Below, piece after piece: positions 8,183 to 18,870 of a stretch of DNA of 64,000 nucleotides (position 1 is the first letter of the stretch; the number at the start of each line of letters is the position of its first letter). Under the pieces are notes generated by a model. The model was not told where the DNA came from. It did no database searches and was given only the letters and a program-made list of their open reading frames with translations. A program made the position numbers and the translations under genes. The DNA comes from Pseudomonadota bacterium (lineage in GTDB: Bacteria; Pseudomonadota; Alphaproteobacteria; Azospirillales; Azospirillaceae). The stretch covers positions 1 through 64,000 of the forward strand of contig JAFAFA010000095.1 of NCBI GenBank assembly GCA_023423695.1, read 5' to 3'.

Positions 8183-9025
8183 ATGAGACTGCTGCGCTAC
8201 GGCCTGCCGGGCCAGGAAAAGCCGGGATTGCTCGACGCCGACGGCCGCATCCGCGACCTGTCCGCCCATGTGGACGACATCGCCGGTGCGGCGCTGCTGC
8301 CGGACGGGCTGGACCGCCTGCGGGCGATCGACCCGGCGACGCTGCCGCTGGTGGAGGGCAATCCGCGCCTGGGCCCCTGCGTCGGCCGCGTCGGCAAGAT
8401 GGTCTGTATCGGCCTGAATTTCTCCGACCACGCGGCGGAGACGGGGATGGCGGTGCCGCCGGAGCCGATCATCTTCATGAAGGCGACCAGTGCCATCGTT
8501 GGCCCGAACGATCCCATCGAGCTGCCGCGCGGGTCGGAGAAGACCGACTGGGAGGTCGAACTGGCCTTCGTGATCGGCAAGACCGCCAAATACGTCTCGG
8601 AAGACGAGGCGATGGACCATGTCGCCGGCTATTGCATCGTCAACGACGTGTCCGAGCGCGCCTTCCAGATCGAAAAGCAGGGGCAGTGGACCAAGGGCAA
8701 GAGCTGCGACAGCTTCGGCCCGACCGGTCCCTGGCTGGTGACGCGTGACGAGGTGGAGGACCCGCAGAAGCTGAAGATGTGGCTGGAGGTGAACGGCCAC
8801 CGCTATCAGGACGGCAGCAGCGCCACCATGGTCTATGGCGTTCGCTATCTGGTGTCGTATCTCTCGCGCTTCATGAGCCTTCAGCCGGGCGACATCGTCT
8901 CCACCGGCACCCCGCCGGGCGTCGGCATGGGCCAGAAGCCGCAGGTCTTCCTGAAGGCCGGCGACGTGGTGGAGTTGGGCATCGAAGGCCTCGGTACCCA
9001 GCGCCAGACGGTGGTCCAGGGCTGA
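8183..9025 (+). CDS. Fumarylacetoacetate hydrolase (FAH) family protein
   Basis: A 280-residue metal-dependent hydrolase/lyase of the FAH fold. The N-terminal cap (about 1-70) is followed by the catalytic domain, with CIGLNFSDHAAETG, EPIIFMKATSAIVGP, the metal-binding carboxylates around DWEVELAFVIG, and STGTPPGVGMGQ. Proteins of this length and N-terminus are usually 2,4-diketo-3-deoxy-sugar-acid hydrolases or are annotated as ureidoglycolate lyase. Divergence from hexR-eda favours sugar-acid catabolism. The start at 8183 has AGGGAAGAG upstream; the longer frame from 8063 runs through the operator region. Substrate unproven. Confidence 0.85.
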   Translation: MRLLRYGLPGQEKPGLLDADGRIRDLSAHVDDIAGAALLPDGLDRLRAIDPATLPLVEGNPRLGPCVGRVGKMVCIGLNFSDHAAETGMAVPPEPIIFMKATSAIVGPNDPIELPRGSEKTDWEVELAFVIGKTAKYVSEDEAMDHVAGYCIVNDVSERAFQIEKQGQWTKGKSCDSFGPTGPWLVTRDEVEDPQKLKMWLEVNGHRYQDGSSATMVYGVRYLVSYLSRFMSLQPGDIVSTGTPPGVGMGQKPQVFLKAGDVVELGIEGLGTQRQTVVQG

Positions 9026-9032
9026 TTGGGAG

Positions 9033-9060
9033 GCTTCCCTCTCCCCAGGGAGAGGGAAGC
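9033..9060 (+). terminator. Hairpin after the FAH-family gene (REP-like core)
   Basis: A perfect 12-bp stem GCTTCCCTCTCC/GGAGAGGGAAGC with loop CCAG lies 8 bases after the stop codon, between convergent genes. No strong T-run follows. The CCCTCTCC/GGAGAGGG core is the same as in the paired elements at 23467-23588, so this may be a member of a dispersed repeat family that also serves as a transcript end. Confidence 0.65.
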
Positions 9061-9071
9061 TCCACCTTTCG

Positions 9072-11237
9072 TCAGGCCGACCGCACCTGACGCAGGAAAC
9101 GGTCGATCTGCTGCTGGAGATGGCTGGTCTGGGTCGAGACCTCCTGGGCCACCGACAGGACCTCCTGCGCCGACTGGCCGGTCTGTCCGGCGGCGGTGCG
9201 GACCTCGCCGATGTTCTGCGAGGCCTGGGCGGTGCCGCCCGCCGCCTGCTGGACGTTGCGGGCGATTTCCGAAGTGGCCGCACCCTGCTGCTCCACCGCC
9301 GCAGCGATGCTGGCGGCGATGTCGTTCAACCGGTCGATGGTCGTGCCGATGCTGCGGATGGCGTTCACCGCCTCGCCGGTCGCCTGCTGCATGGCGCCGA
9401 TCTGGCCGGCGATCTGGTCGGTGGCCTTGGCCGTCTGGCTGGCCAGCTGCTTGACCTCCTGCGCCACGACGGCGAAGCCCTTGCCGGCCTCCCCGGCGCG
9501 GGCGGCCTCGATCGTCGCGTTCAGCGCCAGCAGGTTGGTCTGGCCGGCGATGTCGGAGATCAGGTCCAGGACGGCGTCGATCCGGCTGGCCGCCTCGTTC
9601 AGCTCGCGCATCGTGCCGTCGGTGCGCTCCGCCTCGTTGGCGGCCTTGGCGGCGATGGTCGCCGATTCGGTCACCTGCCGGGCGATCTCGCTGATCGACT
9701 GCGACAGCTCATGGGCGGCGGACGCGGCGCCGTCGACATTGACCGACGCTGTCTCCGCCGCCTCGGCGGCGCTGCCGGCCTGGCGGGACGTGTCGTCGGC
9801 GGTCGCCACCATGCCGGCGGCGGTCTGGTGCATCTGGGTCGCGGCGGCGGACACCGTTTCCACCACCACCTTCACGCCGTTCTCGAACTGGTCCGCCAGC
9901 GACAGCATAGCGTCGCGGCGTTCGCCGGCGGCCCGCTGGCGTTCGGCCTCCGCGGCGGCGCGGGTCGTTTCCACCTCGCGCGCGGTGTCGCGGAAGACCA
10001 GCAACGCCGCCCCCATCTCCGCGATCTCGTCATGGCCGTGCAGCGCGATCTCCGCATCCAGGTCGCCGGCGGCGATGCGGCCCATCCCGGCCTTCAGCGA
10101 CAGCATCCGGCGGATGACGACGCGGCCGATATAGAGCCAGACGACCAGGATCGACACCAGGATGCTGGCGGCCGCCACCGCGATCTGGGTCAGGCGGCTG
10201 TTGTCCAGCATGCGGGTGGTGGCGCCGCTGGCCTCGGAGATGCCCTGCTTCTGGGCGTCGACCAGCGTAGCGATCCCCTTGGACAGGGTGCCGGCCAGCG
10301 CGTGGTTGCTCTCAAGCAACTGGGCGAAATAGCCCTCGATCGCCAGTTCCTTCTGGCGCAGGGTGACCAGCGACTCCTCGCCGACGGAATAGCCGGTCAG
10401 AAGCTCCGCCTGCTTGGTGGCGACGGTGGCCAGCCGCTCCGGCAGGGTCTGAGCGGCGCTGGAAAGCCCGGCCAGCGATACGCCGACGCGGGTCTCGATG
10501 ATCGCCAGCCGCTGGTCCTCGCGGGTGCTCGCCGCTTCCATCAGCATGTTGCGGATGTTGGCCGATTCGGCGGTGACCGTGGCCAGCGGCTTCTTCTGGG
10601 CCATGACCCGGTTCAGGGTGGTCGCGGCCTCGCGCAGGGTGGCGGGCTCCGCGTCGGGATCGGCCAGGGTCGAGCGCGCCTGCTCCTCCTCATTGTTCAG
10701 GACGGAGGTCCAGGGCGCGGTGAATTTCTGGATTTCCGCTTCCGCCGCCATCACCTTGGGCAGCATCGCTTCCCGCGCCGCCGCAAGCGCGACTCGATCC
10801 GCCGCCGCCTGATCGAGCTGCACGAGGTTGCCGAGCAGCCCCTTCGATGAGTCCTCGATGGCGGTCAGCTGGGCACCGGCGGAACCGGTGGCGCGCAGCC
10901 GGTCGAGGCGCGCGTTGAACTCCTCCTTCGCCGCGGCGATGCGGGCGGACACCGCCTCGCGCGCGGCGGCCTTGTCGACGGAGGTCAGCTCCGGGGCCAG
11001 CGCGACCAGCTTCTCGGCCTGCTGCGCCACGCCCATTCCTTCGGTCATCGCCGGCACGGCCTCGCCCACGATGGCGTCGATGGTGGTGCGCACGTTTGCA
11101 TAACCGATCAGCGCCACGGCTGCGGCCACCAGCGTGCCGGACAGCACGACGCCGATGGCGATCATCAGCTTTCCACGCAGGCCGGAATACCAGGCATTGC
11201 CCTTCGCGGGCTTGTTCCGGTGACTATCGTTCGACAT
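9072..11237 (-). CDS. Methyl-accepting chemotaxis protein (1)
   Basis: A 721-residue chemoreceptor. TM1 spans about residues 22-47. It is followed by a periplasmic, helical sensor domain of about 300 residues, TM2 at about 348-369, a HAMP domain (about 370-420) and the cytoplasmic signalling domain. The conserved hairpin tip (DIAGQTNLLALNATIEAARAGEAGKGF) binds CheA/CheW. The protein ends FLRQVRSA with no CheR-binding pentapeptide. I chose the ATG at 11237 because GGGAGGACGGG precedes it; the open frame continues to 11273. The ligand is unknown. It is monocistronic. Confidence 0.93.
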   Translation of the reverse strand: MSNDSHRNKPAKGNAWYSGLRGKLMIAIGVVLSGTLVAAAVALIGYANVRTTIDAIVGEAVPAMTEGMGVAQQAEKLVALAPELTSVDKAAAREAVSARIAAAKEEFNARLDRLRATGSAGAQLTAIEDSSKGLLGNLVQLDQAAADRVALAAAREAMLPKVMAAEAEIQKFTAPWTSVLNNEEEQARSTLADPDAEPATLREAATTLNRVMAQKKPLATVTAESANIRNMLMEAASTREDQRLAIIETRVGVSLAGLSSAAQTLPERLATVATKQAELLTGYSVGEESLVTLRQKELAIEGYFAQLLESNHALAGTLSKGIATLVDAQKQGISEASGATTRMLDNSRLTQIAVAAASILVSILVVWLYIGRVVIRRMLSLKAGMGRIAAGDLDAEIALHGHDEIAEMGAALLVFRDTAREVETTRAAAEAERQRAAGERRDAMLSLADQFENGVKVVVETVSAAATQMHQTAAGMVATADDTSRQAGSAAEAAETASVNVDGAASAAHELSQSISEIARQVTESATIAAKAANEAERTDGTMRELNEAASRIDAVLDLISDIAGQTNLLALNATIEAARAGEAGKGFAVVAQEVKQLASQTAKATDQIAGQIGAMQQATGEAVNAIRSIGTTIDRLNDIAASIAAAVEQQGAATSEIARNVQQAAGGTAQASQNIGEVRTAAGQTGQSAQEVLSVAQEVSTQTSHLQQQIDRFLRQVRSA

Positions 11238-11736
11238 CCCGTCCTCCCCCCTGGCGCTCGCGCGCCGGCACATTCAGGTCTCTTCTGCGGTCGGCCGTTC
11301 CGGCTCTCGCCGCATTGGTCGTTGCGTCCGCCCCCTTGGCCGGACAGCTGGTGGCGATGTCACGGGAAGGGAACATTTGGAAATAATTTGACAGTTAGGT
11401 GACTAGGAAAGCGCCAAATTCACTAAAAAATAAATAAGGAGAATCCACGATCTTTCCGTTAGGCAGGATGAAAGTTGCTGCGGCGCGATGGCGGTTCGTC
11501 GTGGTCATAGAACGATTTCAGCGAATGGGCGCGCCGATGGCTCATGCATGCCGCTTGGGATGGCGCATGGCTGTCGGATAGTCGCGTTCTCGTGGTGATA
11601 TAACAGTTTTACTCACAACTGCCGGGCGCGGGCGTGACATCCGCGAGGCGAAGACAAGGACGGGCCGGCCCAAGGTGAAAGGTCCGGCCCGCCAGAGTGG
11701 AGGCAATGATCAGGTGCCGCCGGTCAGGCCAGAGCT
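11238..11736. other. Intergenic region between chemoreceptor 1 and hmp
   Basis: A gap of about 500 bases, the first part of which (11380-11600) is clearly more AT-rich than its surroundings. It should hold the chemoreceptor promoter (minus strand) and the hmp 3' end. No ORF with a plausible start and composition was found. The only distinct structure is the hairpin at 11661-11691. Confidence 0.6.
11661..11691 (-). terminator. Possible hmp terminator hairpin
   Basis: CGGGCCGGCC pairs with GGTCCGGCCCG (one bulged T) across a 10-base loop, 46 bases past the hmp stop. On the minus strand it is followed by TCCTTGTCTT, only a loose T-run. Confidence 0.45.
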
Positions 11737-12912
11737 TCAGGCGAGAGCTTCCCGGGGGCCGAAGAACTCGTGGACGATCGCCGACTCCGGAAGACCCAGC
11801 GCGGTCAGCGCCTTGACCACCGCCGCCATGAAGGGTTTCGGGCCGACGACATAGGCGGCAACCCCTGCGTCCTTCGGCAGCAGGCCGCCCAAGCGGTCCT
11901 GGTCGAGCAGGCCAACCATGTGCGGCCGGTCGCCCGGCTGCGGATCGGCATAGCAGTAGACCGGCTTCAGGGTGTCGTGCAGTTCGGCCAGACGGTCGAT
12001 CTGCTCGCGGAAGGCGTGGACCGAACCGTTGAGCGCTGCATGCACGTAGATCACCTTGCGGCCGGCCGCCAGTGCCTGTTCGGCCAGCGGCAGCGCAGGC
12101 GTCTGCCCCACTCCGCCGGTGATCAGCAGCAGCGGCCCGGTCCCCTCGCGCAGCACGAATTCACCGGCCGGCGGGTAGGCGTCGATCTCGTCGCCGACCT
12201 GCGCGCGGTCATGCAGGAAGCCGGAGACCACCCCCTGCGGCTCCCGCTTCACCGAAATGCGGTAATCGCGGCCGTTGGGCGAGGCCGACAGGCTGTAGTT
12301 GCGGTGGACGGTCTCGCCGTCGACAGCCAGCCGCAGGCCGAGATACTGGCCGGGCTGGAAATCCATCACCCGCCCGCCATCCACCGGCGCCAGCCGGAAG
12401 GAGGTGATGACGGCGCTCTCCGGCGTCTTCTCCACGATCCGGAAGCGGCGCGCACCGCGCCAGCCGCCGGTCAGGGCAGCCTTGCGGGCATACTCCGTCT
12501 CCTCGGCCGCGATCAGCAGATCGGCGAGTTGCCAGTAGGCCGCACCCCAGGCATCGGCAACCTCCGCCGTCACCGCATCACCCAGGACCTTGCCGATGGC
12601 TTCCATCAGGCAGGTGCCGACGATCTTGTACTGGTCGGGGGTGATGTTCAGCGAGACGTGCTTCTGCACGATGCCTTCGACCGCCGGACCCAGAACCTCC
12701 AGCCGGTCGATGTTTGAGGCATAGGCGATGATGGCGTTCGCTAGGGCTTCCGGCTGCGCGCTGCTGCGCTGGTGGCTCTGGTTGAAGACGGCGCGCACTT
12801 CGGGGAAGCGCTCGAACATCAGGGGATAGAAGGTGCCGGTGATCCGGTTGGCGTTGGCGGCGACCACCGGGGCGGTGGCCTTGATGACGGCGATCTGGGC
12901 AGGCGTCAGCAT
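11737..12912 (-). CDS. hmp: Flavohemoprotein, nitric oxide dioxygenase
   Basis: A 391-residue Hmp that converts NO and O2 to nitrate with NAD(P)H. The globin domain (about 1-140) has distal Tyr29 (TFYPLMF) and proximal His85 (VQKHVSLN), both at E. coli Hmp numbering. This supports the ATG at 12912 over the TTG at 12924. The reductase part has the FAD motif RNYSLS (about 205) and the NAD-binding GGVGQTP (about 268). It is divergent from norR across 134 bases that hold a sigma-54 promoter for hmp, so induction by NO through NorR is expected. Confidence 0.96.
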   Translation of the reverse strand: MLTPAQIAVIKATAPVVAANANRITGTFYPLMFERFPEVRAVFNQSHQRSSAQPEALANAIIAYASNIDRLEVLGPAVEGIVQKHVSLNITPDQYKIVGTCLMEAIGKVLGDAVTAEVADAWGAAYWQLADLLIAAEETEYARKAALTGGWRGARRFRIVEKTPESAVITSFRLAPVDGGRVMDFQPGQYLGLRLAVDGETVHRNYSLSASPNGRDYRISVKREPQGVVSGFLHDRAQVGDEIDAYPPAGEFVLREGTGPLLLITGGVGQTPALPLAEQALAAGRKVIYVHAALNGSVHAFREQIDRLAELHDTLKPVYCYADPQPGDRPHMVGLLDQDRLGGLLPKDAGVAAYVVGPKPFMAAVVKALTALGLPESAIVHEFFGPREALA

Positions 12913-12957
12913 GAGAGTGAGCAATCCTTTTGCGCGTCACGATGTCGCAACTGGTTG

Positions 12958-12972
12958 GCAATCCCTGTGCCA
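12958..12972 (-). promoter_or_regulatory. Sigma-54 (-24/-12) promoter of hmp
   Basis: On the minus strand TGGCACA-GGGA-TTGC matches the sigma-54 consensus TGGCACG-N4-TTGC at all but one position with exact spacing. Transcription would begin near 12946, leaving a leader of about 34 bases before the hmp ATG. NorR, encoded opposite, is a sigma-54 activator, which makes the assignment strong. Confidence 0.88.
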
Positions 12973-13015
12973 AAGCGACGCAGTGCGGGATTCCACACCA
13001 TACGGGAGGAGTGTT

Positions 13016-13026
13016 GTCAAAGCGAC
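13016..13026. promoter_or_regulatory. Candidate NorR binding site 1
   Basis: GTCAAAGCGAC fits the GT-N7-AC core of NorR enhancer sites. With one base on each side it is a near-palindrome (TGTC/GACC). It lies about 45-60 bases upstream of the hmp -24 element, a suitable enhancer distance. Confidence 0.55.
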
Positions 13027-13046
13027 CACGCTTGATATGATGTCGA

Positions 13047-14638
<1,592 letters not shown>

Positions 14639-14642
<4 letters not shown>

Positions 14643-14905
14643 CCGCGGAGGGACTGTCCTGGCAGGACGACATCGACGCACTGGTCTTCCGGCCGGCGGG
14701 GCACGGCGGCTGGTGCGCCGTCCATCGCTTGGCCTTCCGCGCCCTGCTCGGCCTGCGCGAGCCGACGCCGGAGGATTGCCTCGCCCATGCCGCCGCCCAT
14801 CGCACGGCATTCGAGGCGGCAGCGGCCGGGAAGATCGCCCGCCGCGGCTACGACGCCGCGGCCAGCCTGCATCTGACCAGCCGCGACGTCGTCCGTGCTC
14901 TTTAG
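14639..14905 (+). CDS. Small hypothetical protein coupled to norR
   Basis: An 88-residue soluble protein. Its ATG overlaps the norR stop (ATGA), so it is translated from the norR transcript. The pattern (an F-x3-G segment, a CAVHRLAFRALLG helix, a HRTAFEAAAAGKIARRGYDAAASLHLTSRD end) faintly resembles DUF1488-type proteins, but I would not assign it. Its stop codon overlaps the stop of the convergent dctM gene, so there is no room for a terminator between them. Confidence 0.65.
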
Positions 14906-16185
14906 AACCCCATCTGACGCGGCATCCACAGCGCCAGATCGGGCCAGACGATCACCGCGACCACCACCAGCAGCAGGGTGACGAGCGGCCACAGCACCCA
15001 CCGCACCGTGCTTTCCATGGAACAGCCGGTCATCCGGCAGGCGACCATCAGGTTGACTGCCATCGGCGGGGTGAACTGGCCGACGGCGATCATCAGGGTC
15101 AGGATCACGCCGAACCAGGTCAGGTCCCAGTTGTAGGCCTGGGCGATGGGGATCAGCAGCGGCAGCAGGATGATGAAGATCGAGATGCCGTCGAGGAAGG
15201 TGCCGATCACGGTCAGCATCACCACCAGCAGCGCCAGAACGCCATATTCGCCCAGGCCGGAATGGATGATGGCGTCGGCGATGGGATCGATCACCGACAG
15301 GGTGCTGAGCGCCCAGCCGAACACGCTGGCCAGCGCGATCACCGTCAGGATGATGGCCGAGATCTCCGCCGCATCGACCAGCATGGAATAGAGGTCGCGG
15401 AAGCGGATGGTGCGGTAGACCACCATGCCCAGCAGCAGGCCGTAAGCCACCGCGATCACCGCCGCCTCGGTCGGGGTGAAGATGCCGAAGCGCAGGCCGC
15501 CGAGGATGATGACCTTGGCGAACAGGCCGAGCGCGGCGTCCCACAGGCTGCGCCAGAAGGGCGGGCGCGGCTCGTGCGACAGCTTGGACCCCAGATTGTA
15601 CTTCCGCGCCAGCCAATAGACCGGAACGATCAGGGCAAGGCCGGCCAGAGTGCCGGGAATGATGCCGGCGGCGAACATCGAGGTGGTCGGGGCGGCGGGC
15701 ACCAGCACGCTGTAGATGATCAGCGCCACCGACGGCGGGATGAGGATATCGGTGGCCGCCGCCGCCGCGATGACGCTGGCGATGTAGGGGCGGGGATAGC
15801 CGGCGCGGATCATGCTGGGCGCCATCACGCCGCAGACCGCAGCGGCGATGGCGGGACCCGAACCGGAGATGCCGCCCATCATCATCGCCACCACCACCGC
15901 AATGACCGCCAGCGCCCCCTTGCCCTGGCCGACGATGGCGGTGGCGAAGCGCACCAGCTTCTGCGCCACGCCCGACCGGTCGAAGATGGTGCCGGCCAGC
16001 ACGAACATCGGGATGGTCAGCAGCGGATACTTGGCAATGCCGGTATAGACGCTGGTCGGGACGGAGATGACGCCGAGATGGGCGAAGGCGATGGCGGCGG
16101 TGCCGGCCAGACCCAGGGCGGCGGCGATCGGCACGCCCAGGACCATCATGACCAGGAAGGACCCGAAAAGCAGGGTGGTGATCAC
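14902..16185 (-). CDS. dctM: TRAP transporter large permease (DctM family), system 1
   Basis: A 427-residue integral membrane protein with about 12 hydrophobic segments, the sodium-coupled transport subunit of a TRAP system. Family features include GISGSGPAIAAAVCGVMAPSM, DILIPPSVALIIY, TPTEAAVIAVAYG and GQFTPPMAVNLMV. The start is GTG at 16185, inside the dctQ stop (GTGA overlap), preceded by GGAGGGGG. The longer frame to 16764 is a shadow of dctQ. No DctP binding protein lies in this cluster, so the partner is encoded elsewhere and the substrate (often a C4-dicarboxylate or other organic acid) is unknown. Confidence 0.93.
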   Translation of the reverse strand: MITTLLFGSFLVMMVLGVPIAAALGLAGTAAIAFAHLGVISVPTSVYTGIAKYPLLTIPMFVLAGTIFDRSGVAQKLVRFATAIVGQGKGALAVIAVVVAMMMGGISGSGPAIAAAVCGVMAPSMIRAGYPRPYIASVIAAAAATDILIPPSVALIIYSVLVPAAPTTSMFAAGIIPGTLAGLALIVPVYWLARKYNLGSKLSHEPRPPFWRSLWDAALGLFAKVIILGGLRFGIFTPTEAAVIAVAYGLLLGMVVYRTIRFRDLYSMLVDAAEISAIILTVIALASVFGWALSTLSVIDPIADAIIHSGLGEYGVLALLVVMLTVIGTFLDGISIFIILLPLLIPIAQAYNWDLTWFGVILTLMIAVGQFTPPMAVNLMVACRMTGCSMESTVRWVLWPLVTLLLVVVAVIVWPDLALWMPRQMGF

Positions 16186-16721
16186 GGTTCCCCCTCCGGG
16201 ATATGGCCGGTTTCCAGCGGCTCGGTGCCCTTGTGGATGCGGATCATCCGTCCCACCGTGCGGGCCAGCACCACCAGCGACAGCACCGGCAGCCAGATCG
16301 TGTAGATCCACTGCGGCAGCCCCAGCGCCGGCGACGTCACCTCGAACCGGTAGTCGTCCCAGGTCGTCCAGGCGCCGTAGAACACCAGCAGCCCGTACAT
16401 CAGGGCCACGCAGGCCATGGCGAACTGTTCGGCCCTGCGGCGGTTGGCGGGTGACATCTTGTCGGTGACGAAGGTGATGCGGATGTGGCGGTCCTTCACC
16501 ACCGCGGCCGAGGCGCCGAGGAAGGTCAGGATCACCATCAGGGCGATGGAATATTCCTCGGTGAAGGCGAAGGAGACGTCGGTCAGGTAGCGCACCACGA
16601 CGTTGGTGAAGGTGATCAGCGCCACCACCGCCATGGTGACGGCGACCAGCACCTCTTCGATGCCCAGGGGGACGCGGGGTTTCGGCACCGGCCGGACGAC
16701 GGTGGGGTCGTGATCGCTCAT
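16182..16721 (-). CDS. dctQ: TRAP transporter small permease (DctQ family), system 1
   Basis: A 179-residue protein with four hydrophobic helices. The DctQ signature region is visible (TFTNVVVRYLTDVSFAFTEEYSIALMVILTFLGASAAVVKDRHIRI). It pairs with DctM and is translationally coupled to it by a 4-base overlap. The long Pro-rich N-terminus (about 20 residues) is cytoplasmic. It lies 79 bases downstream of a sensor-kinase gene on the same strand and may be co-transcribed with it. No sigma-54 promoter was found in that gap. Confidence 0.92.
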   Translation of the reverse strand: MSDHDPTVVRPVPKPRVPLGIEEVLVAVTMAVVALITFTNVVVRYLTDVSFAFTEEYSIALMVILTFLGASAAVVKDRHIRITFVTDKMSPANRRRAEQFAMACVALMYGLLVFYGAWTTWDDYRFEVTSPALGLPQWIYTIWLPVLSLVVLARTVGRMIRIHKGTEPLETGHIPEGEP

Positions 16722-16800
16722 ATTGCCAGGGTCCAGATGGAGGGAGCGGGATTATTCCCTTCACCGGGCAATCAATGCAAGAAACGATCTCCCCAGCGGA

Positions 16801-18642
16801 TTACTCCGCCGGCATGTCCGCCATCCCTTCCTCGCAGAGCGCCTCCTGGCGGAGCGGGATGCGCAGCGTGAAGACGCTGCCCCCGCCCAGCCGGCTGTCC
16901 ACCGTCACCGTTCCGCCATGCAGGGCGACGATGCGGCGGACCATGTTCAGCCCGACGCCGCTTCCCGCCGCCGTTCCGGTGTTGGTGGCGCGGAAGAAGC
17001 GGTCGAACACCCGCTCCACCTCCGCCGCCGGAATGCCGATGCCCTCATCGGCCACCGAAAGCGTCAGCTGCGCCCCTCCGCCTGGTCCTTCCTCGTTCCA
17101 CGCCCGCAGCCGCACCGGGGTGCCAGCGGGGGAGTATTTCAGCGCGTTGTTCAGCAGGTTATGGACGCACAGCTCCAGCATCGGACCGTCGCCGGTTATT
17201 CCCGCAGGGCAATCCGCCAAGTCGAGCTCGATCCGCCGGCCGGGAGCGGCGTCTCCCTGGGCCGCCGCCGCGGCACGCAGCAGGTCCGGCAATTGCAGCC
17301 AGTCACGGCGGAGCGCGAAGTCAGGAGCGTTCAGACGGTCGTCGGCCAGGCAGGTCTCCAGGATGTTGATCTGCCGGCGCACGGCACGGCGGATTTTCTT
17401 CAGACGCGGCAGCATGCCGGGGGCCTTCACCTCCGCATCCATCAGCAGAAGCTGGGCCGCGCCGTCGATGATGGCGAGCGGTGTCTTGAACTCGTGCGCC
17501 GTCATCGACAGGAAGCCGTTCAGCGCCCGCTTCGCCTCCTGCTCGGCCGCCAGCCGTTCCTCCGCCTCCAGCCGGGCGAGGTCCAGGCGGCGAATCGTGT
17601 CCTCCAGCCTCATTTCGGCCCGGCGGCGGTGGGTGACGTCGCGCAGCATCAGCAGGCAGCCGACCTCGCGCGCTCCCGACCGACCGCTGCGGCTGCCGGA
17701 GGTCAGCGGAACCCGCGTCGCCTCGAAGCTGCGTGGACCGCCGTCGCAGTCCAGCGTCAGTGGAACCGGCAGGGCGGTGGAAATGCCGAACGACAGGACC
17801 GACAGGCCGGGAAGCTCGGTCAGGCGGCAGCCGAGCGGCTGGCTGTCGCGCACCAGCGCCCGGGCGGCGGGGTTCGCCTCCACCACCGTGCCGTCGGCGT
17901 CCAGCACCAGCACAGGGTCCGGCACCGCGTCCAGCAGGGCGTCGCGGGCCACCGGCAGCAGGTCGAACAGGCGCCGCCGCGTGATCAGCCAATAGAAGAC
18001 CGCACCCATCAGAAGGAAACTGAAGGGTGTGGGATCCAGATCGAACAGGGTCAGGTTGCCGGTGACGTAACCGACATTCGCCACCCACGGCACCGCCATC
18101 GCCACCAGAAATCCCAGATAGTGGGTGCGGTAGGCCGGTGTGGCCCGATGGACGCCGTTGGCGGTGACGACGATGCTCATCACCATGAAGACGTAGAGAT
18201 AGATGGTGACGACGTAGAACAGCAGCCCATGGTCGTAGACCAGCGCCGCCCCCGGCGCGTCGCTGATCGGGTTGACCGCGGTGTACATCAGCCGGTGGCT
18301 GTCGTTGGTCAGCGCCGCTATCCAGGTCGCCGTCCCCACCATGACCGGCAGCAGCCCCCAGCGCGCCGCCACCTCCTCACGCGTGTAGGACCACAGGAAC
18401 AGCGCCCAGAAGCTCGGCGCCCCGACGATTCCGAGCCACGCCATCTCCGCCCAGAACAGCTTGTCCGCAGGCGCCGGGACGATGGTCTCGATGGCGGCGG
18501 CCGTCGCCCACCAGGCGGCCGACAGCTGCATCGCCACGAAATTGAACCGCCCGGGGAAGGGCGGCAGCGCCCAGCTGCGCCACGCCGTCCAGAGGGTCGC
18601 CAGCACCACGGCCAGGAGAAGGACGCCGGGAAGGCTCAGCAT
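16801..18642 (-). CDS. Membrane sensor histidine kinase with N-terminal 7TM domain and PAS
   Basis: About 613 residues from the ATG at 18642. It has seven hydrophobic helices (about 1-225, the 7TM histidine-kinase N-terminal type), a PAS domain (about 235-340), a HisKA domain with the phospho-accepting histidine in MTAHEFKTPLAIIDG, and an HATPase domain (NLLNNALKYSP, DEGIGIP, GSGVGLNMVRRI). No receiver partner is adjacent; the divergent sigma-54 protein lacks a receiver domain. The start is uncertain: the frame runs to 18879, but that extension is Arg/Pro-rich and unlike a signal. It precedes dctQM and may sense their substrate. Confidence 0.88.
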   Translation of the reverse strand: MLSLPGVLLLAVVLATLWTAWRSWALPPFPGRFNFVAMQLSAAWWATAAAIETIVPAPADKLFWAEMAWLGIVGAPSFWALFLWSYTREEVAARWGLLPVMVGTATWIAALTNDSHRLMYTAVNPISDAPGAALVYDHGLLFYVVTIYLYVFMVMSIVVTANGVHRATPAYRTHYLGFLVAMAVPWVANVGYVTGNLTLFDLDPTPFSFLLMGAVFYWLITRRRLFDLLPVARDALLDAVPDPVLVLDADGTVVEANPAARALVRDSQPLGCRLTELPGLSVLSFGISTALPVPLTLDCDGGPRSFEATRVPLTSGSRSGRSGAREVGCLLMLRDVTHRRRAEMRLEDTIRRLDLARLEAEERLAAEQEAKRALNGFLSMTAHEFKTPLAIIDGAAQLLLMDAEVKAPGMLPRLKKIRRAVRRQINILETCLADDRLNAPDFALRRDWLQLPDLLRAAAAAQGDAAPGRRIELDLADCPAGITGDGPMLELCVHNLLNNALKYSPAGTPVRLRAWNEEGPGGGAQLTLSVADEGIGIPAAEVERVFDRFFRATNTGTAAGSGVGLNMVRRIVALHGGTVTVDSRLGGGSVFTLRIPLRQEALCEEGMADMPAE

Positions 18643-18870
18643 GGCGGGAGGGACAACAGGGGCAAGACGGCTCCGATGGACAGGCGCTGCCCGCCCGGGA
18701 CGGATCCGGGCCATCGGCGCGGGGGCAGCATGGACCGGCCCGCCGCGACTCCGCAAGGGGGTGCGGCACCATGGTCGGAGAAGGCCAGCGGCCCGGTCCG
18801 CCATTGCGGATTCGGTGTGCGGCCCCGATAACACGGGGATGGTACGGACGGGCACAGGGGAGCGGCCGGG

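Noticed and set aside
16722..16800. Possible sigma-54 promoter upstream of dctQ
   Set aside because: A TTGCA is present on the minus strand, but the GG needed at -24 is off by about a base and no TGGCAC is found.
18643..18870. Possible sigma-54 promoter between the sensor kinase and the activator
   Set aside because: GCAA-N4 followed by GTGCGGC does not give the required CC/GG at -24 in either orientation.
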